Below are positions 16,424-24,962 of a stretch of 64,000 bases of DNA, piece by piece (the stretch's first letter is position 1; every line of letters starts with the position of its first letter). Source of the DNA: Pontibacter beigongshangensis (GTDB lineage: Bacteria > Bacteroidota > Bacteroidia > Cytophagales > Hymenobacteraceae); assembly GCF_014332515.1 (NCBI RefSeq), contig NZ_VFSD01000017.1, forward strand, positions 62,001-126,000, given 5' to 3'. A model generated the notes under the pieces. The model ran no database searches. It had not been told where the DNA came from and saw only the letters and a program-made list of their open reading frames with translations. The position numbers and the translations under genes were made by a program.

Positions 16424-17776
16424 TTACATTTTCAAAGGCGTCATTTTCGGTACCAGGGTCTTCATTACTGACCAGGCGATCAGGTACGCCACGGCACAGA
16501 TGCAGAAAACAATGGTGTAGCCCGGTTCCTTGCTTCCCCAGGTAACTTCGCTGTAATCGAACAGCATGCCGCTGCCCTTGTTGATCAGGAACGAACCGAT
16601 ACCGCCGGCCATGCCGCCGATGCCAACAATGGTTGCGGTGGCTTTTTTCGGGAACATGTCGCTAACAGTAGTGAAAATGTTTGCTGACCAGGCCTGGTGA
16701 GCAGAACCTCCAATGCCAATCAGCAACATAGCCCACCAGTAGCTGTACTGCCCAAAATACTGGGCACCCAGAATAACGAGCGGGAACAGCGCAATAATAA
16801 ACATGGCTTTCATACGGCCGGCATAAGGCTCCATGCCTTTGTTGATGAAGTATGTAGGGAAGGCGCCGCCACCTATAGAACCAAACACGGTAATGGTGTA
16901 GAGCAAAGCAATCGGCCACTGGATATCAATGCCTTCCATGCCATACTGCGCTTTCAGGTAGGCCGGTGTCCAGAACAGGAAGAACCACCACACCCCATCA
17001 GTCATAAATTTCCCGAAGGCAAAAGACCAGGTTTGTCTGTACTTCAAACACTGGATGAAGGAAAATCTCTGGCCGTCATCTTCTTTTTCCTCTTCAATCG
17101 GCTGCTCGTTTGCAACATCGTCGCTATGGATGTACATGTACTCTGCAGCACTCAGTTTTTTATTCTTGGAAGGGATTTCGTACAGAATCAACCAGGCGAT
17201 TAACCATACAAAACCAACGGCGCCGATAATAATGAAGGCCCATTGCCAGCCCATGTGGTAGGCGATCCAGGGCACTACGATAGGAGCCAGAATAGCGCCA
17301 ACGTTTGCCCCTGAGTTAAAAATACCCGTAGCAAAAGCCCGCTCCTTTTTAGGGAAATACTCTGCGGTGGCTTTAATGGCAGCCGGGAAGTTACCTGCCT
17401 CGCCTATAGCCAACACGGTGCGGCCTAGTGTAAAACCGAAAATACGGCCTGGGATAAAGGTGGCAAACGCGTGCAGAATAGCACCAAAAGACCAAACAAT
17501 AATAGACCAGGCATATCCTTTTTTAGTGCCCAACCAATCAATTAAACGACCGGCAAACAACATGGAGGCGGCATATACGATGGAGAATACACCAACAATG
17601 GTTCCGTAGTCGCTATCCGTCCATCCGAATTCTTCGGCCAGCATGGGTTGCAGCAAACTTAGTACCTGCCGGTCTAAGTAGTTGATGGTGGTGGCAAAAA
17701 AGAGCAGTGCACAGATTGTCCACCGGTAGTTGCCGACTTTTTGCGTGACGCTACTTGAAAGGGTAGGCTTTGTCAT
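16424..17776 (-). CDS. MFS hexuronate transporter, ExuT-like (anion:cation symporter family)
   Basis: 450-aa inner-membrane permease with about 12 spans. The family signature TINYLDRQVLSLLQP is in TM1, DWLGTKKGY in the TM2-3 loop, and RTVLAIGEAGNFPAAIKATAEYFP matches the conserved anion:cation symporter motif. A charged central loop (about 210-225, rich in Glu and Asp) separates the two six-helix halves. In this family ExuT and UxuT carry galacturonate or glucuronate with protons. The gene lies directly downstream of uxaC on the same strand, which supports a uronate substrate. A 249-bp gap with a strong hairpin separates the two, so it may be transcribed separately. Confidence 0.9.
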   Translation of the reverse strand: MTKPTLSSSVTQKVGNYRWTICALLFFATTINYLDRQVLSLLQPMLAEEFGWTDSDYGTIVGVFSIVYAASMLFAGRLIDWLGTKKGYAWSIIVWSFGAILHAFATFIPGRIFGFTLGRTVLAIGEAGNFPAAIKATAEYFPKKERAFATGIFNSGANVGAILAPIVVPWIAYHMGWQWAFIIIGAVGFVWLIAWLILYEIPSKNKKLSAAEYMYIHSDDVANEQPIEEEKEDDGQRFSFIQCLKYRQTWSFAFGKFMTDGVWWFFLFWTPAYLKAQYGMEGIDIQWPIALLYTITVFGSIGGGAFPTYFINKGMEPYAGRMKAMFIIALFPLVILGAQYFGQYSYWWAMLLIGIGGSAHQAWSANIFTTVSDMFPKKATATIVGIGGMAGGIGSFLINKGSGMLFDYSEVTWGSKEPGYTIVFCICAVAYLIAWSVMKTLVPKMTPLKM

Positions 17777-17980
17777 AAGGAAAAATGTGTTAAAATTTTT
17801 ATTAATTCAGGTGTTGTGTTAGCTGCCGTGCCTTGTGGGCAAATTCCGATTTAGCCATAAGGGCATTGCCGCCACTGATTTACAGGGAAAGATTGCCTCT
17901 ACTACTTGCGATCAGCAATTGCCATATTGGTTATCAACGCAGCTAAACCTACAGATTCCTGGCTGCATCACATCGGAAAG

Positions 17981-18017
17981 CCAGCTTCTTCTGCTGTAGT
18001 GCAGCAGAAGAAGCTGG
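17981..18017 (-). terminator. 16-bp perfect hairpin after uxaC
   Basis: CCAGCTTCTTCTGCTG and its exact complement around a 5-nt loop, 8 bp past the uxaC stop. The T-tract is weak, so it could be a terminator or an RNA-stabilising 3' end. Confidence 0.7.
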
Positions 18018-18024
18018 TCATTGG

Positions 18025-19425
18025 CTAGAAATTAAAATAATTCTTGGCGTTGTTGTAGCAGATATTCTCCACCATCTGGCCCAGCCATTCCATTTCACTC
18101 TCCGGAAGTTCTCCGTTCTCCACATCGTTGCCGATCAGGTTGCAGAGAATCCTTCTGAAGTAGTCGTGCCGTGGGTAGGAAAGGAAGCTTCTGGAGTCGG
18201 TGAGCATGCCCACAAAGTGGCTCAGGAGCCCCATGTTCGAAAGTGCGTTCATCTGTTTCTCCATGCCGTCTTTCTGATCGAGGAACCACCAGCCCGAGCC
18301 GAACTGTATCTTGCCTGGCGTAGAAGACCCCGCGTTAAAGTTGCCGATCATGGTGGCAAAGACCTCGTTGTCGCGCGGGTTCAGGTTGTAAAGGATTGTT
18401 TTTGCCAGCTGGTTGCTGTCATCCAGCCTGCCCATGAACTTAGCCAGCGGCTGCGCCACGCTAAAGTCGCCGATAGAGTCGAAGCCTGTGTCGGGGCCCA
18501 GTTCGCGTACCATGCGCAGGTTGTTGTTGCGCAGGGCGCCCAGGTGGAACTGCTGTGTCCAGCCTTTTTCGTGGTCCATCAGCGCCAGGAACATCAGCAT
18601 GGCCGATTTAAACTTCAACAACTCTTCTGTTGAGATCTGTTGCCTGCTCAGGATTTTGTCGAAGATGCTGTTGATCTCTTCGTCAGTGTAGTCTTCGGCA
18701 TAAATGGTTTCGAGGCCGTGGTCAGATAGGCGGCCACCCTGCTCATGAAAGAAGTCATGCCGCTGCTTCAGGGCATCTTTTAAGCCCTGGAAGTTGTTGA
18801 TCGCAACGCCGGAGGCTTTCTCCAGTTTCTGCAGGTATTCCAGGTAACCAGCTGTTTCTGGCGACATGGCTTTATCGGCGCGGTACGTGGGCAGCACTTT
18901 GATGCCAAAATCGTCGGCCTTTATCTTCTGGTGGTGCTCCAGGCTGTCGGCAGGGTCATCGGTGGTGCAGATCACCTTCACGTTCATCTGCTTCAGAATG
19001 CCGCGTACGCTGAACTCGTCTGTCTGCAGCATTTCGGTGCAGGAGTCGTAAATTTCTCTTGCCGTTTCAGGCTTCAGGATCTTTTCTATGCCGAAAGGTC
19101 GTTTCAGCTCCATGTGCGTCCAGTGGTAGAGTGGGTTGCGCACGGTGTAAGGCACCGTTTCGGCCCATTTCTCAAACTTGGCGTAATCGTCGGCGTCTCC
19201 GGTGCAGTATCTCTCATCTATCCCGTTGGTGCGCATGGCTCTCCACTTGTAGTGGTCGCCATAAAGCCAGATTTCTGTCAGGTTCTTGAACTTCCTGTCA
19301 GAAGCGATATCTTCCGGGGGGAGGTGACAATGGTAATCGATGATGGGCATGTTTTTGGCATGCTCATGGTAAAGTTTCTGTGCCGTTTTGGTCTTGAGGA
19401 TGAAGTTCTCGTCTAAAAATGACAT
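18025..19425 (-). CDS. uxaC: Uronate isomerase
   Basis: Cytoplasmic isomerase of 466 aa converting D-galacturonate to D-tagaturonate (and D-glucuronate to D-fructuronate), the entry step of the pathway. A metal-dependent amidohydrolase-like barrel: IIDYHCHLPPEDIA (about 29-42) carries the HxH ligands, VICTTDDPADSLEHH is the conserved middle block, and LSYPRHDYFRR lies near the C-terminus. Length is typical. It starts 99 bp downstream of uxaE in the same direction, with no hairpin between, so the two are probably co-transcribed. Confidence 0.97.
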   Translation of the reverse strand: MSFLDENFILKTKTAQKLYHEHAKNMPIIDYHCHLPPEDIASDRKFKNLTEIWLYGDHYKWRAMRTNGIDERYCTGDADDYAKFEKWAETVPYTVRNPLYHWTHMELKRPFGIEKILKPETAREIYDSCTEMLQTDEFSVRGILKQMNVKVICTTDDPADSLEHHQKIKADDFGIKVLPTYRADKAMSPETAGYLEYLQKLEKASGVAINNFQGLKDALKQRHDFFHEQGGRLSDHGLETIYAEDYTDEEINSIFDKILSRQQISTEELLKFKSAMLMFLALMDHEKGWTQQFHLGALRNNNLRMVRELGPDTGFDSIGDFSVAQPLAKFMGRLDDSNQLAKTILYNLNPRDNEVFATMIGNFNAGSSTPGKIQFGSGWWFLDQKDGMEKQMNALSNMGLLSHFVGMLTDSRSFLSYPRHDYFRRILCNLIGNDVENGELPESEMEWLGQMVENICYNNAKNYFNF

Positions 19426-19523
19426 GGCGTTTTTATATGGTATTGATAATATTATAAATCTAACTATTTTATATAAACTGCAGTACTATTATTTCAATAT
19501 GATGGCTCAGGTGCCTGTTTTTA

Positions 19524-20771
19524 CTATAAAAAAAGCGGTTTTATGTGGCGCTCCCAGATGTTTTCCGTCACATGGCGGCCTACCTCTTCTTTATTGGCCT
19601 TCAGGGCATCGGTAAAGGCAGGCCCTTTTTTGCCGGCCAGCTTGTAAGAGCAGTGGATCAGCTGCCTGAAATTAGGGTTGTAGGCCGGGTTGCTCTGGTC
19701 GTGGCGTAGCGCCGCCGCATATTCCTGGCCCGACCAGGTGGCCACTTCAGAAGGAGAGGGCAGCTCGTCTTTGTTTATAGAAAGCACGGTGGCATAAGGG
19801 TCTGTGAGCTCTTTATAGTGGTCGAGGGCTTCGGCATAAATGTTTTTGGCCATCTGCAGGCCCTCCTCACTGGCCGTTGCCAGAGCTGCCAGCTCTTCGA
19901 GCCAGGTGGTGCCGGCTGTCTTCACATGGATGCCGGCATCGTGCTTGCGAATGAGCTCCCGGATTGGCTTGTAAATCGAGAACTTGTCGCTGCCGCTGTG
20001 TACGCTGAGTTTCAGTGTTTTAGGCAGGCCAAACTTTTCTATGGCGTGGTTTATCACCAGAATATCTTCCTCAAACTCCTTTGCGAACTGGTTTATGTCT
20101 CCCTGGTAATCCACGCCTTTATAGAACTGGCCCGTAAACTTTGGAGCGATTGTCTGAACAGGCACGCCTTGTTTTGCCAGCATTTTCAGGATAAAGTATA
20201 GCTCTACCGGGCTCTGCGGCTCACTTACCTCATCCATCGAAACTTCTGTAATAAAATTGTCAGCGCCTTTTTTGCTGGTAATATAGTCGTAGATGTTCTT
20301 TGCCTCTTTGGTGGCTTCCAGAAATTTGCCCGCGATGGAACGCAGCAGGGCCTCGTCGATAGGGAAGGAGTGGGAGATGCCGGGTATGGAGAACTCGCCC
20401 AGGTGGTCTTTGTTCTCTTCCAGAAAAGCCTCTGTCTCGTCTGTGCTTGCCGGCTTGCCAATGTACTCGGCTACATCTATTGTAAAGAAATCCGAAACAT
20501 CCAGGAAAGGGTCTACATTTTTCAGGTTTATATGGTCGGCATCTACCAGGTAGTCGCCTTGCCAGTTCAGGGCTTTGGTGGCGGCATCTGCCTCTGCGCG
20601 CACATCTTGCGGCGAGGTGTTTACCGTCAGGTGCTCCCGGTTCGATTTGTTCCAGACCGGGGTGATCTCAACACCTGCCTCTCTGGCTTTTATAAAGGCC
20701 TGCAGTTGTGCTTCCCCCTGGTGGGCAAACCGGTCTCCTACCCCAAATGAATACTTTCCGATTGTTTTCAT
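19524..20771 (-). CDS. uxaE: Tagaturonate epimerase UxaE
   Basis: 415-aa cytoplasmic enzyme of the UxaE family, which interconverts D-tagaturonate and D-fructuronate. The start KTIGKYSFGVGDRFAHQGEAQ is characteristic. Further blocks are DADHINLKNVDPFLD, ITEVSMDE, APKFTGQFYKGVDY, KLSVHSGSDKFSIY and HVKTAGTTWLEEL, with His and Asp residues suited to metal binding. In Thermotoga the family feeds galacturonate into the fructuronate/mannonate branch. Here it coexists with UxaB and UxaA, so both branches seem available. Its upstream gap of 478 bp contains the uxaB terminator, so it probably has its own promoter. Confidence 0.9.
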   Translation of the reverse strand: MKTIGKYSFGVGDRFAHQGEAQLQAFIKAREAGVEITPVWNKSNREHLTVNTSPQDVRAEADAATKALNWQGDYLVDADHINLKNVDPFLDVSDFFTIDVAEYIGKPASTDETEAFLEENKDHLGEFSIPGISHSFPIDEALLRSIAGKFLEATKEAKNIYDYITSKKGADNFITEVSMDEVSEPQSPVELYFILKMLAKQGVPVQTIAPKFTGQFYKGVDYQGDINQFAKEFEEDILVINHAIEKFGLPKTLKLSVHSGSDKFSIYKPIRELIRKHDAGIHVKTAGTTWLEELAALATASEEGLQMAKNIYAEALDHYKELTDPYATVLSINKDELPSPSEVATWSGQEYAAALRHDQSNPAYNPNFRQLIHCSYKLAGKKGPAFTDALKANKEEVGRHVTENIWERHIKPLFL

Positions 20772-21248
20772 GCTGTTCTTCTGTTAGTTTTCCTGATTTT
20801 AGAAGCTTGTGTTATAGTATTTAAGCTCTGTTTAAAATTGAATTTGCCGGTAGCGTATGTTGCCGCAGCCAGGTTGCCCTGCTAAAACTATAATCAAATG
20901 GCTAAGTAACAATTTTATTCATATTTCACAAACACGCATTAGTGTTATCTGGAAAGTGTGGCTGCTTTATTCAGGAGAACAATAAGAGATTAGAGGCTGA
21001 TTCAGGCCAGTAAAGTGGCATAAAAACCTATTCCGCCATCTTCTCACCTTTTGGCAAATAAAGCAGGGTAAAGTAGGCCCCGTATCATTTTATGAATTAT
21101 TTGAATGATTTTGCCCCTCGGGAGCATCTGGTGCTGTTGCTGGCAGTGAGCATGGCTTCTGTTATTTTGCTTCGGAAGGTGAGCAGGTGCCTGAAAAAAT
21201 ACCTGCCCCGCATCTGGCCTTAAACCGGGTGCGGGGCAGGGAAAGAAA
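20772..21248. other. Gap upstream of uxaE
   Basis: Holds the uxaB terminator at 21202-21240. The rest should contain the uxaE promoter, but I see no clear motif or operator. Confidence 0.6.
21202..21240 (-). terminator. Terminator of uxaB
   Basis: Stem CCTGCCCCGCA / TGCGGGGCAGG continued by wobble pairs, then TATTTTTTC on the minus strand, 9 bp past the stop codon. Confidence 0.88.
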
Positions 21249-22682
21249 TCAGACAGTTCCTGATTTTTCTTTCTGAGCTGTTTGCTGCAGTTGCTTAACT
21301 TCTGCTGCTACAGTGGTCGTAAAGCCATCTATCTGTGTCAGGTCGGTGCCCCAGAAAGATTTGTTGGCAAGCACGGTGGCAACAGTTTCTTCGGCAGAGC
21401 CTTTCTCCCAGGCGCTCTTAAAGAAGTTGAGCACCTCCGGCGTGTCGTTAAGTGGAATCTGGTCACCGTTCCACTCGCCTTTGTAGAACAGGATAAGTGC
21501 CGCAAGCGAATGGAGCAGGCGCTGCGGAAGCTTGCCGGTGCGCTGGTGGAACTCCAGCACCGATGGCAGCACGCGCACCTTGTATTTAGAAACTGAGTTC
21601 AGGGCGATCGACATCAACTCGTGATGGATAAAGGGGTTCTGGAAACGCTCGATCACGTCGTTGGCGAATTGCTTCAGCTCTTCGGCCGGCAGGTCCAGGG
21701 TAGGCACAATCTCTTCAAAGATGGCTTCCCTTATAAATTTGCCGGCTGTGGCATCCTCTACCGCCTCCCGGACCGTGCGGAGGCCCTGTAGATAGGCAAC
21801 AGGCACCAATACGGTGTGGGCTCCGTTCAGGATACGAACTTTACGGGTGCGGTAAGGCGTCAGGTCAGACACAAATTTTACCTGCAGGTCCGCTTTTGCG
21901 GTAGGGAAGGCTGCTTCTACTTCGGCCGGCGCCTCAATTACCCAAAGGTGGAACGGCTCTGCCTTTACCACCAGGTTGTCTTCGTAGCCGATCTCCTGCT
22001 GTATTTCCTTGATGGTGTCTCTCGGGAAGCCAGGCACGATACGGTCTACCAGGGTGTTGCAGAAAATGTTGCTCTCGTTTATCCAGGCTACAAATGCTTC
22101 GGGCAGGTTCCAGTGGCTGGCAAATTGCAGCACGGTGTCTTTCAGGTTCTCGCCGTTCTTCTCGATCAATTCGCACGGGATCAGGTACAGGCCTTTGTCG
22201 GAGGCGCCGTTAAAGTGCTTGAAGCGGTGATACAGCAAAGCGGTAAGTTTGCCCGGGAAGCTGGAGGGCAGCGTGTCCATGTCTTTATCGGCGGCTCCGA
22301 AAGCGATACCTGCCTCGGTGGTATTGGAGATCACGAACTGCAGGTCCGGGTTCTCGCCTCTTCTCAGGTAGTCCTGGTAATCGTCGTATGGGTTCAGCGA
22401 ATCGGCCACGCAGCTGATCAGCCTGATTTCCTGCGTTTGCTCGCCTCCCTGGATACCTTCCAGCAGCAGGTGGTACAGGCCGTCCTGCTTGTTGAGCAGG
22501 TGCACAATGCCCTGGCCCAGTGGCTGCACAATTTCAACAGCGCCGTTAAAGTCTGTTTTTTCGTTCAGGATGTCGATCATCCAGTCCACAAATCCGCGAA
22601 GGAAGTTGCCTTCGCCAAACTGTAACACTTTAACTGGCCGTTGTTGTGGCAGATTGGCCGATTCTCTGTTTAGTGGTTTCAT
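21249..22682 (-). CDS. uxaB: Tagaturonate reductase (altronate oxidoreductase)
   Basis: NADH-dependent reduction of D-tagaturonate to D-altronate, second step after UxaC. A 477-aa member of the mannitol dehydrogenase-like family. The Rossmann block VLQFGEGNFLRGFVDW is at about 19-34, SNTTEAGIAF at about 118-127, IPCELIEKNG and LVDRIVPGFPRD in the middle, and the catalytic-region motif RKVRILNGAHTVLVP at about 281-295. These blocks match E. coli UxaB rather than UxuB. It lies 102 bp downstream of the LacI gene in the same direction and is followed by its own terminator, so lacI-uxaB may form a two-gene unit. Confidence 0.96.
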   Translation of the reverse strand: MKPLNRESANLPQQRPVKVLQFGEGNFLRGFVDWMIDILNEKTDFNGAVEIVQPLGQGIVHLLNKQDGLYHLLLEGIQGGEQTQEIRLISCVADSLNPYDDYQDYLRRGENPDLQFVISNTTEAGIAFGAADKDMDTLPSSFPGKLTALLYHRFKHFNGASDKGLYLIPCELIEKNGENLKDTVLQFASHWNLPEAFVAWINESNIFCNTLVDRIVPGFPRDTIKEIQQEIGYEDNLVVKAEPFHLWVIEAPAEVEAAFPTAKADLQVKFVSDLTPYRTRKVRILNGAHTVLVPVAYLQGLRTVREAVEDATAGKFIREAIFEEIVPTLDLPAEELKQFANDVIERFQNPFIHHELMSIALNSVSKYKVRVLPSVLEFHQRTGKLPQRLLHSLAALILFYKGEWNGDQIPLNDTPEVLNFFKSAWEKGSAEETVATVLANKSFWGTDLTQIDGFTTTVAAEVKQLQQTAQKEKSGTV

Positions 22683-22783
22683 AAAAAATCTGATTTCTGA
22701 AAGATTGTTGGTACTTTGGTTAATTGTTTAGGGGGTAATAAGAAGGTGTGTGGCTGGCTATGCCGCCGAAATATTGGTGCTAT

Positions 22784-23866
22784 TTAAATTTCCTGCTCCT
22801 GCACCAGGTCCCGGCCCATGGGCGGGGCAGCGGGCACTGCAGCAAGCCGCAAGGTCGATTTCCGGATGATGAGCTCTGGTTTAAGAATGATCTTCTGCGA
22901 CATGTTCCGCTTTTCATGGGTGCTGATCTGCTCAAAGAAGATTTCTGCCGTGATTTTGCCCATGGTAATGCTGAGCTGGTCTACGGTAGTGAGCGGAGGG
23001 TCGGTGAAGGAGGTGAAAGGGTCGTTGCTGAAGCCTGCCAGGGCCACATCCTCCGGAATCCTGAAGTTGTTCTCTTTCAGGACCTGCATGGCTCCCATGG
23101 CGCCGTAATCACTGGCCGAGAACACGGCATCGGGCAGCTGTTTCAGCTTCAGGAGCTGCTCCATGCTTTCTCTTCCGTCTTCCAGCTGCAGGTTGCTTTT
23201 TATCACGAGTTCTTCATCGTAGGCAATGCCATTGTCGCGGAGGGCATCGAGGTAACCTCTCAGGCGCTCTTTAAACACGCTCACTTTTTTGGGGCTGGTG
23301 AAGTGGGCTATCCTTTTACAGCCCTGCTGTGCCAGATGCTCCACGGCCTTGTAGGCCCCCAGGTAATCGTCAATCACAATCTGGCTCACCTCCAGGGCAT
23401 CGGTGGTGCGGTCGAACAGCACGAGCGGCACGTTCTTCTCCAATGCTTTTTTAAAGTGGTCGAAGTTCTCCGTGTTTTTTCCTACAGAGGCGATGATGCC
23501 GTCTACCCGCGCATTGAGCAGGGCATCCACGGTCTGCACCTCCTTGTCGTAATTGTCGTAGGACTGGCAGATAATAACTTTATAATTGATTTTGTTGGCG
23601 ATTTCCTCAATGCCCCTGACCACCGAAGAGAAGAAAGCCCGGTCGGCGGTAGGAACGATGATGCCAATAATATGGCTTCGGCCGTTTCGGAGGGCAGCAG
23701 CTATGTTGTTGGGCTGGTAGTTGAGCTGCTTGGCGATTTTAAGGACAGCTTTTTTAGTGGCGTCAGAAATTCGTGGGTTGTCGTTAAGCGCCCGCGATAC
23801 GGTAGAGGCTGTTACATTCAGCTTTTCAGCTATATCATGAATTGTAACTTTAGGTTTGATTGTCAT
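22784..23866 (-). CDS. LacI-family transcriptional regulator of pectin/uronate use
   Basis: 360-aa repressor. The N-terminal helix-turn-helix is VTIHDIAEKLNVTASTVSRALN, with hinge helix PNNIAAALRNG at about 52-62, followed by a periplasmic-binding-protein-like effector domain (HIIGIIVPTADRAFFSSVVRGIEE ... DGIIASVGKNTE ... DVALAGFSNDPF). The effector is probably a galacturonate-derived metabolite, inferred from neighbours only. It is divergent from the SusC/D genes across a 1.1-kb spacer holding two strong palindromic operator candidates, plus one 40 bp upstream of its own start. A near-perfect site lies before uxaA. Confidence 0.95.
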   Translation of the reverse strand: MTIKPKVTIHDIAEKLNVTASTVSRALNDNPRISDATKKAVLKIAKQLNYQPNNIAAALRNGRSHIIGIIVPTADRAFFSSVVRGIEEIANKINYKVIICQSYDNYDKEVQTVDALLNARVDGIIASVGKNTENFDHFKKALEKNVPLVLFDRTTDALEVSQIVIDDYLGAYKAVEHLAQQGCKRIAHFTSPKKVSVFKERLRGYLDALRDNGIAYDEELVIKSNLQLEDGRESMEQLLKLKQLPDAVFSASDYGAMGAMQVLKENNFRIPEDVALAGFSNDPFTSFTDPPLTTVDQLSITMGKITAEIFFEQISTHEKRNMSQKIILKPELIIRKSTLRLAAVPAAPPMGRDLVQEQEI

Positions 23867-23904
23867 GTGAGGTAGTGTTTGGAGCCTGTGTGTTTATCCC
23901 GGAA

Positions 23905-23918
23905 CAAACGATTGTTTT
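23905..23918. promoter_or_regulatory. Candidate LacI operator near the regulator start
   Basis: AACAAACGATTGTT, 12 of 14 positions palindromic, sharing the CAA-CGATTG core with the stronger sites. Possible autoregulation. Confidence 0.4.
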
Positions 23919-24174
23919 CAGATTAAAAAAATTCTATCTAAACATATGGACAATTTTATACACCATTATCCTGTAGGGTCCTGCTCTGAGAATTAAACTA
24001 ATGCAAATCTGACTTCATTTTTCCCCCGGCAGTAACAAATTTGTCATTTCTCCAGGTGTTACAGTGCTCCAGGCTTTTTTTGTAGCCTTTTTGTTCTCCG
24101 TAGCAAAAGCTATCCAACGGCTTTTGCTGTAATTTACTGTCAAGCTGACGCCCTGCAGTTATGCCGGCTTTGTT

Positions 24175-24190
24175 GCGTAATCGTTTGCGC
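24175..24190. promoter_or_regulatory. LacI-type operator, site A
   Basis: GCGTAATCGTTTGCGC matches the perfect palindrome found before uxaA at 14 of 16 positions. Confidence 0.65.
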
Positions 24191-24325
24191 AAAGTACAAA
24201 AGATTTTGCAGAAATTAAAGAGCCGCTGCCGGGTTTTGGAAAATTAAATCTAACGGACTATGTGTAGGTACATTCGAGTTTGTTTGCGCCTGCAGGTTCC
24301 TGTTAGCTGATTTTAAGCACCACTT

Positions 24326-24374
24326 CTTTAGCCACCTTCACATCACTCATTCAGTGATGTGAAGGTGGCTAAAG
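24326..24374. other. 22-bp perfect inverted repeat (strong hairpin)
   Basis: Arms 24326-24347 and 24353-24374 are fully complementary around CATTC, starting CTTTAGCCACCTTCACATCA. There is no T-tract on either side, so it is not a standard terminator. Confidence 0.85.
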
Positions 24375-24585
24375 ATATCCAGCCTTGGGAGGGGCTGGAA
24401 ATTGGTCCTTTGATGCATTAAGGTCGTTTTCCGGCCCTTCTGAGGCGGTGGTGAATATGTTAAATCCGGATATTTTTTATTTATATATCAAGATGGTTTT
24501 TATTAATAAATAAATATAGACAGGTTGAATTTTTTTAAAATAATTGCTAACTAATGTTTGTCTAAAAATCAAAAAATGTTTAACT

Positions 24586-24601
24586 ATGCAATCGGTTGCG
24601 C
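24586..24601. promoter_or_regulatory. LacI-type operator, site B
   Basis: ATGCAATCGGTTGCGC agrees with the uxaA site at 13 of 16 positions; 362 bp upstream of susC. Confidence 0.6.
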
Positions 24602-24962
24602 GGAGTAAGTGGGTGTGTTTCTGACCAGTTTAGTCAGAGGAGAGGTGATTATTAAAGTCATGAATATTAGCTAGGTTAGAGGAGGTGCTGACTTGAGGTG
24701 TGCGGCTGATTCAGTGAGATTATATATCAATAAGCCTTCTGTAACCGGTTCAATCTAATTATAAATGGTTGGTTGAAATTTCGAATGGAGTATGGCGGTC
24801 ATAGGGAGGCAGAGTGAGAGATGTTTGCATAAGTGTCGGGAAAGCTTAGTGTAAAATATTCGATCCTTAAGATGGTGCCAACGTTGGCATATTTACCCGG
24901 TTGTTTTCTACGCTTAATGTCATATTAATAAGTTAAATTTTTGATAACCTAAATAATGTTTT

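Larger units (their letters stand above)
23867..24962. other. 1.1-kb regulatory spacer between lacI and susC
   Basis: Contains three LacI-type palindromes, a 22-bp perfect hairpin and an AT-rich tract (24470-24570). I see no credible gene. Confidence 0.7.
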
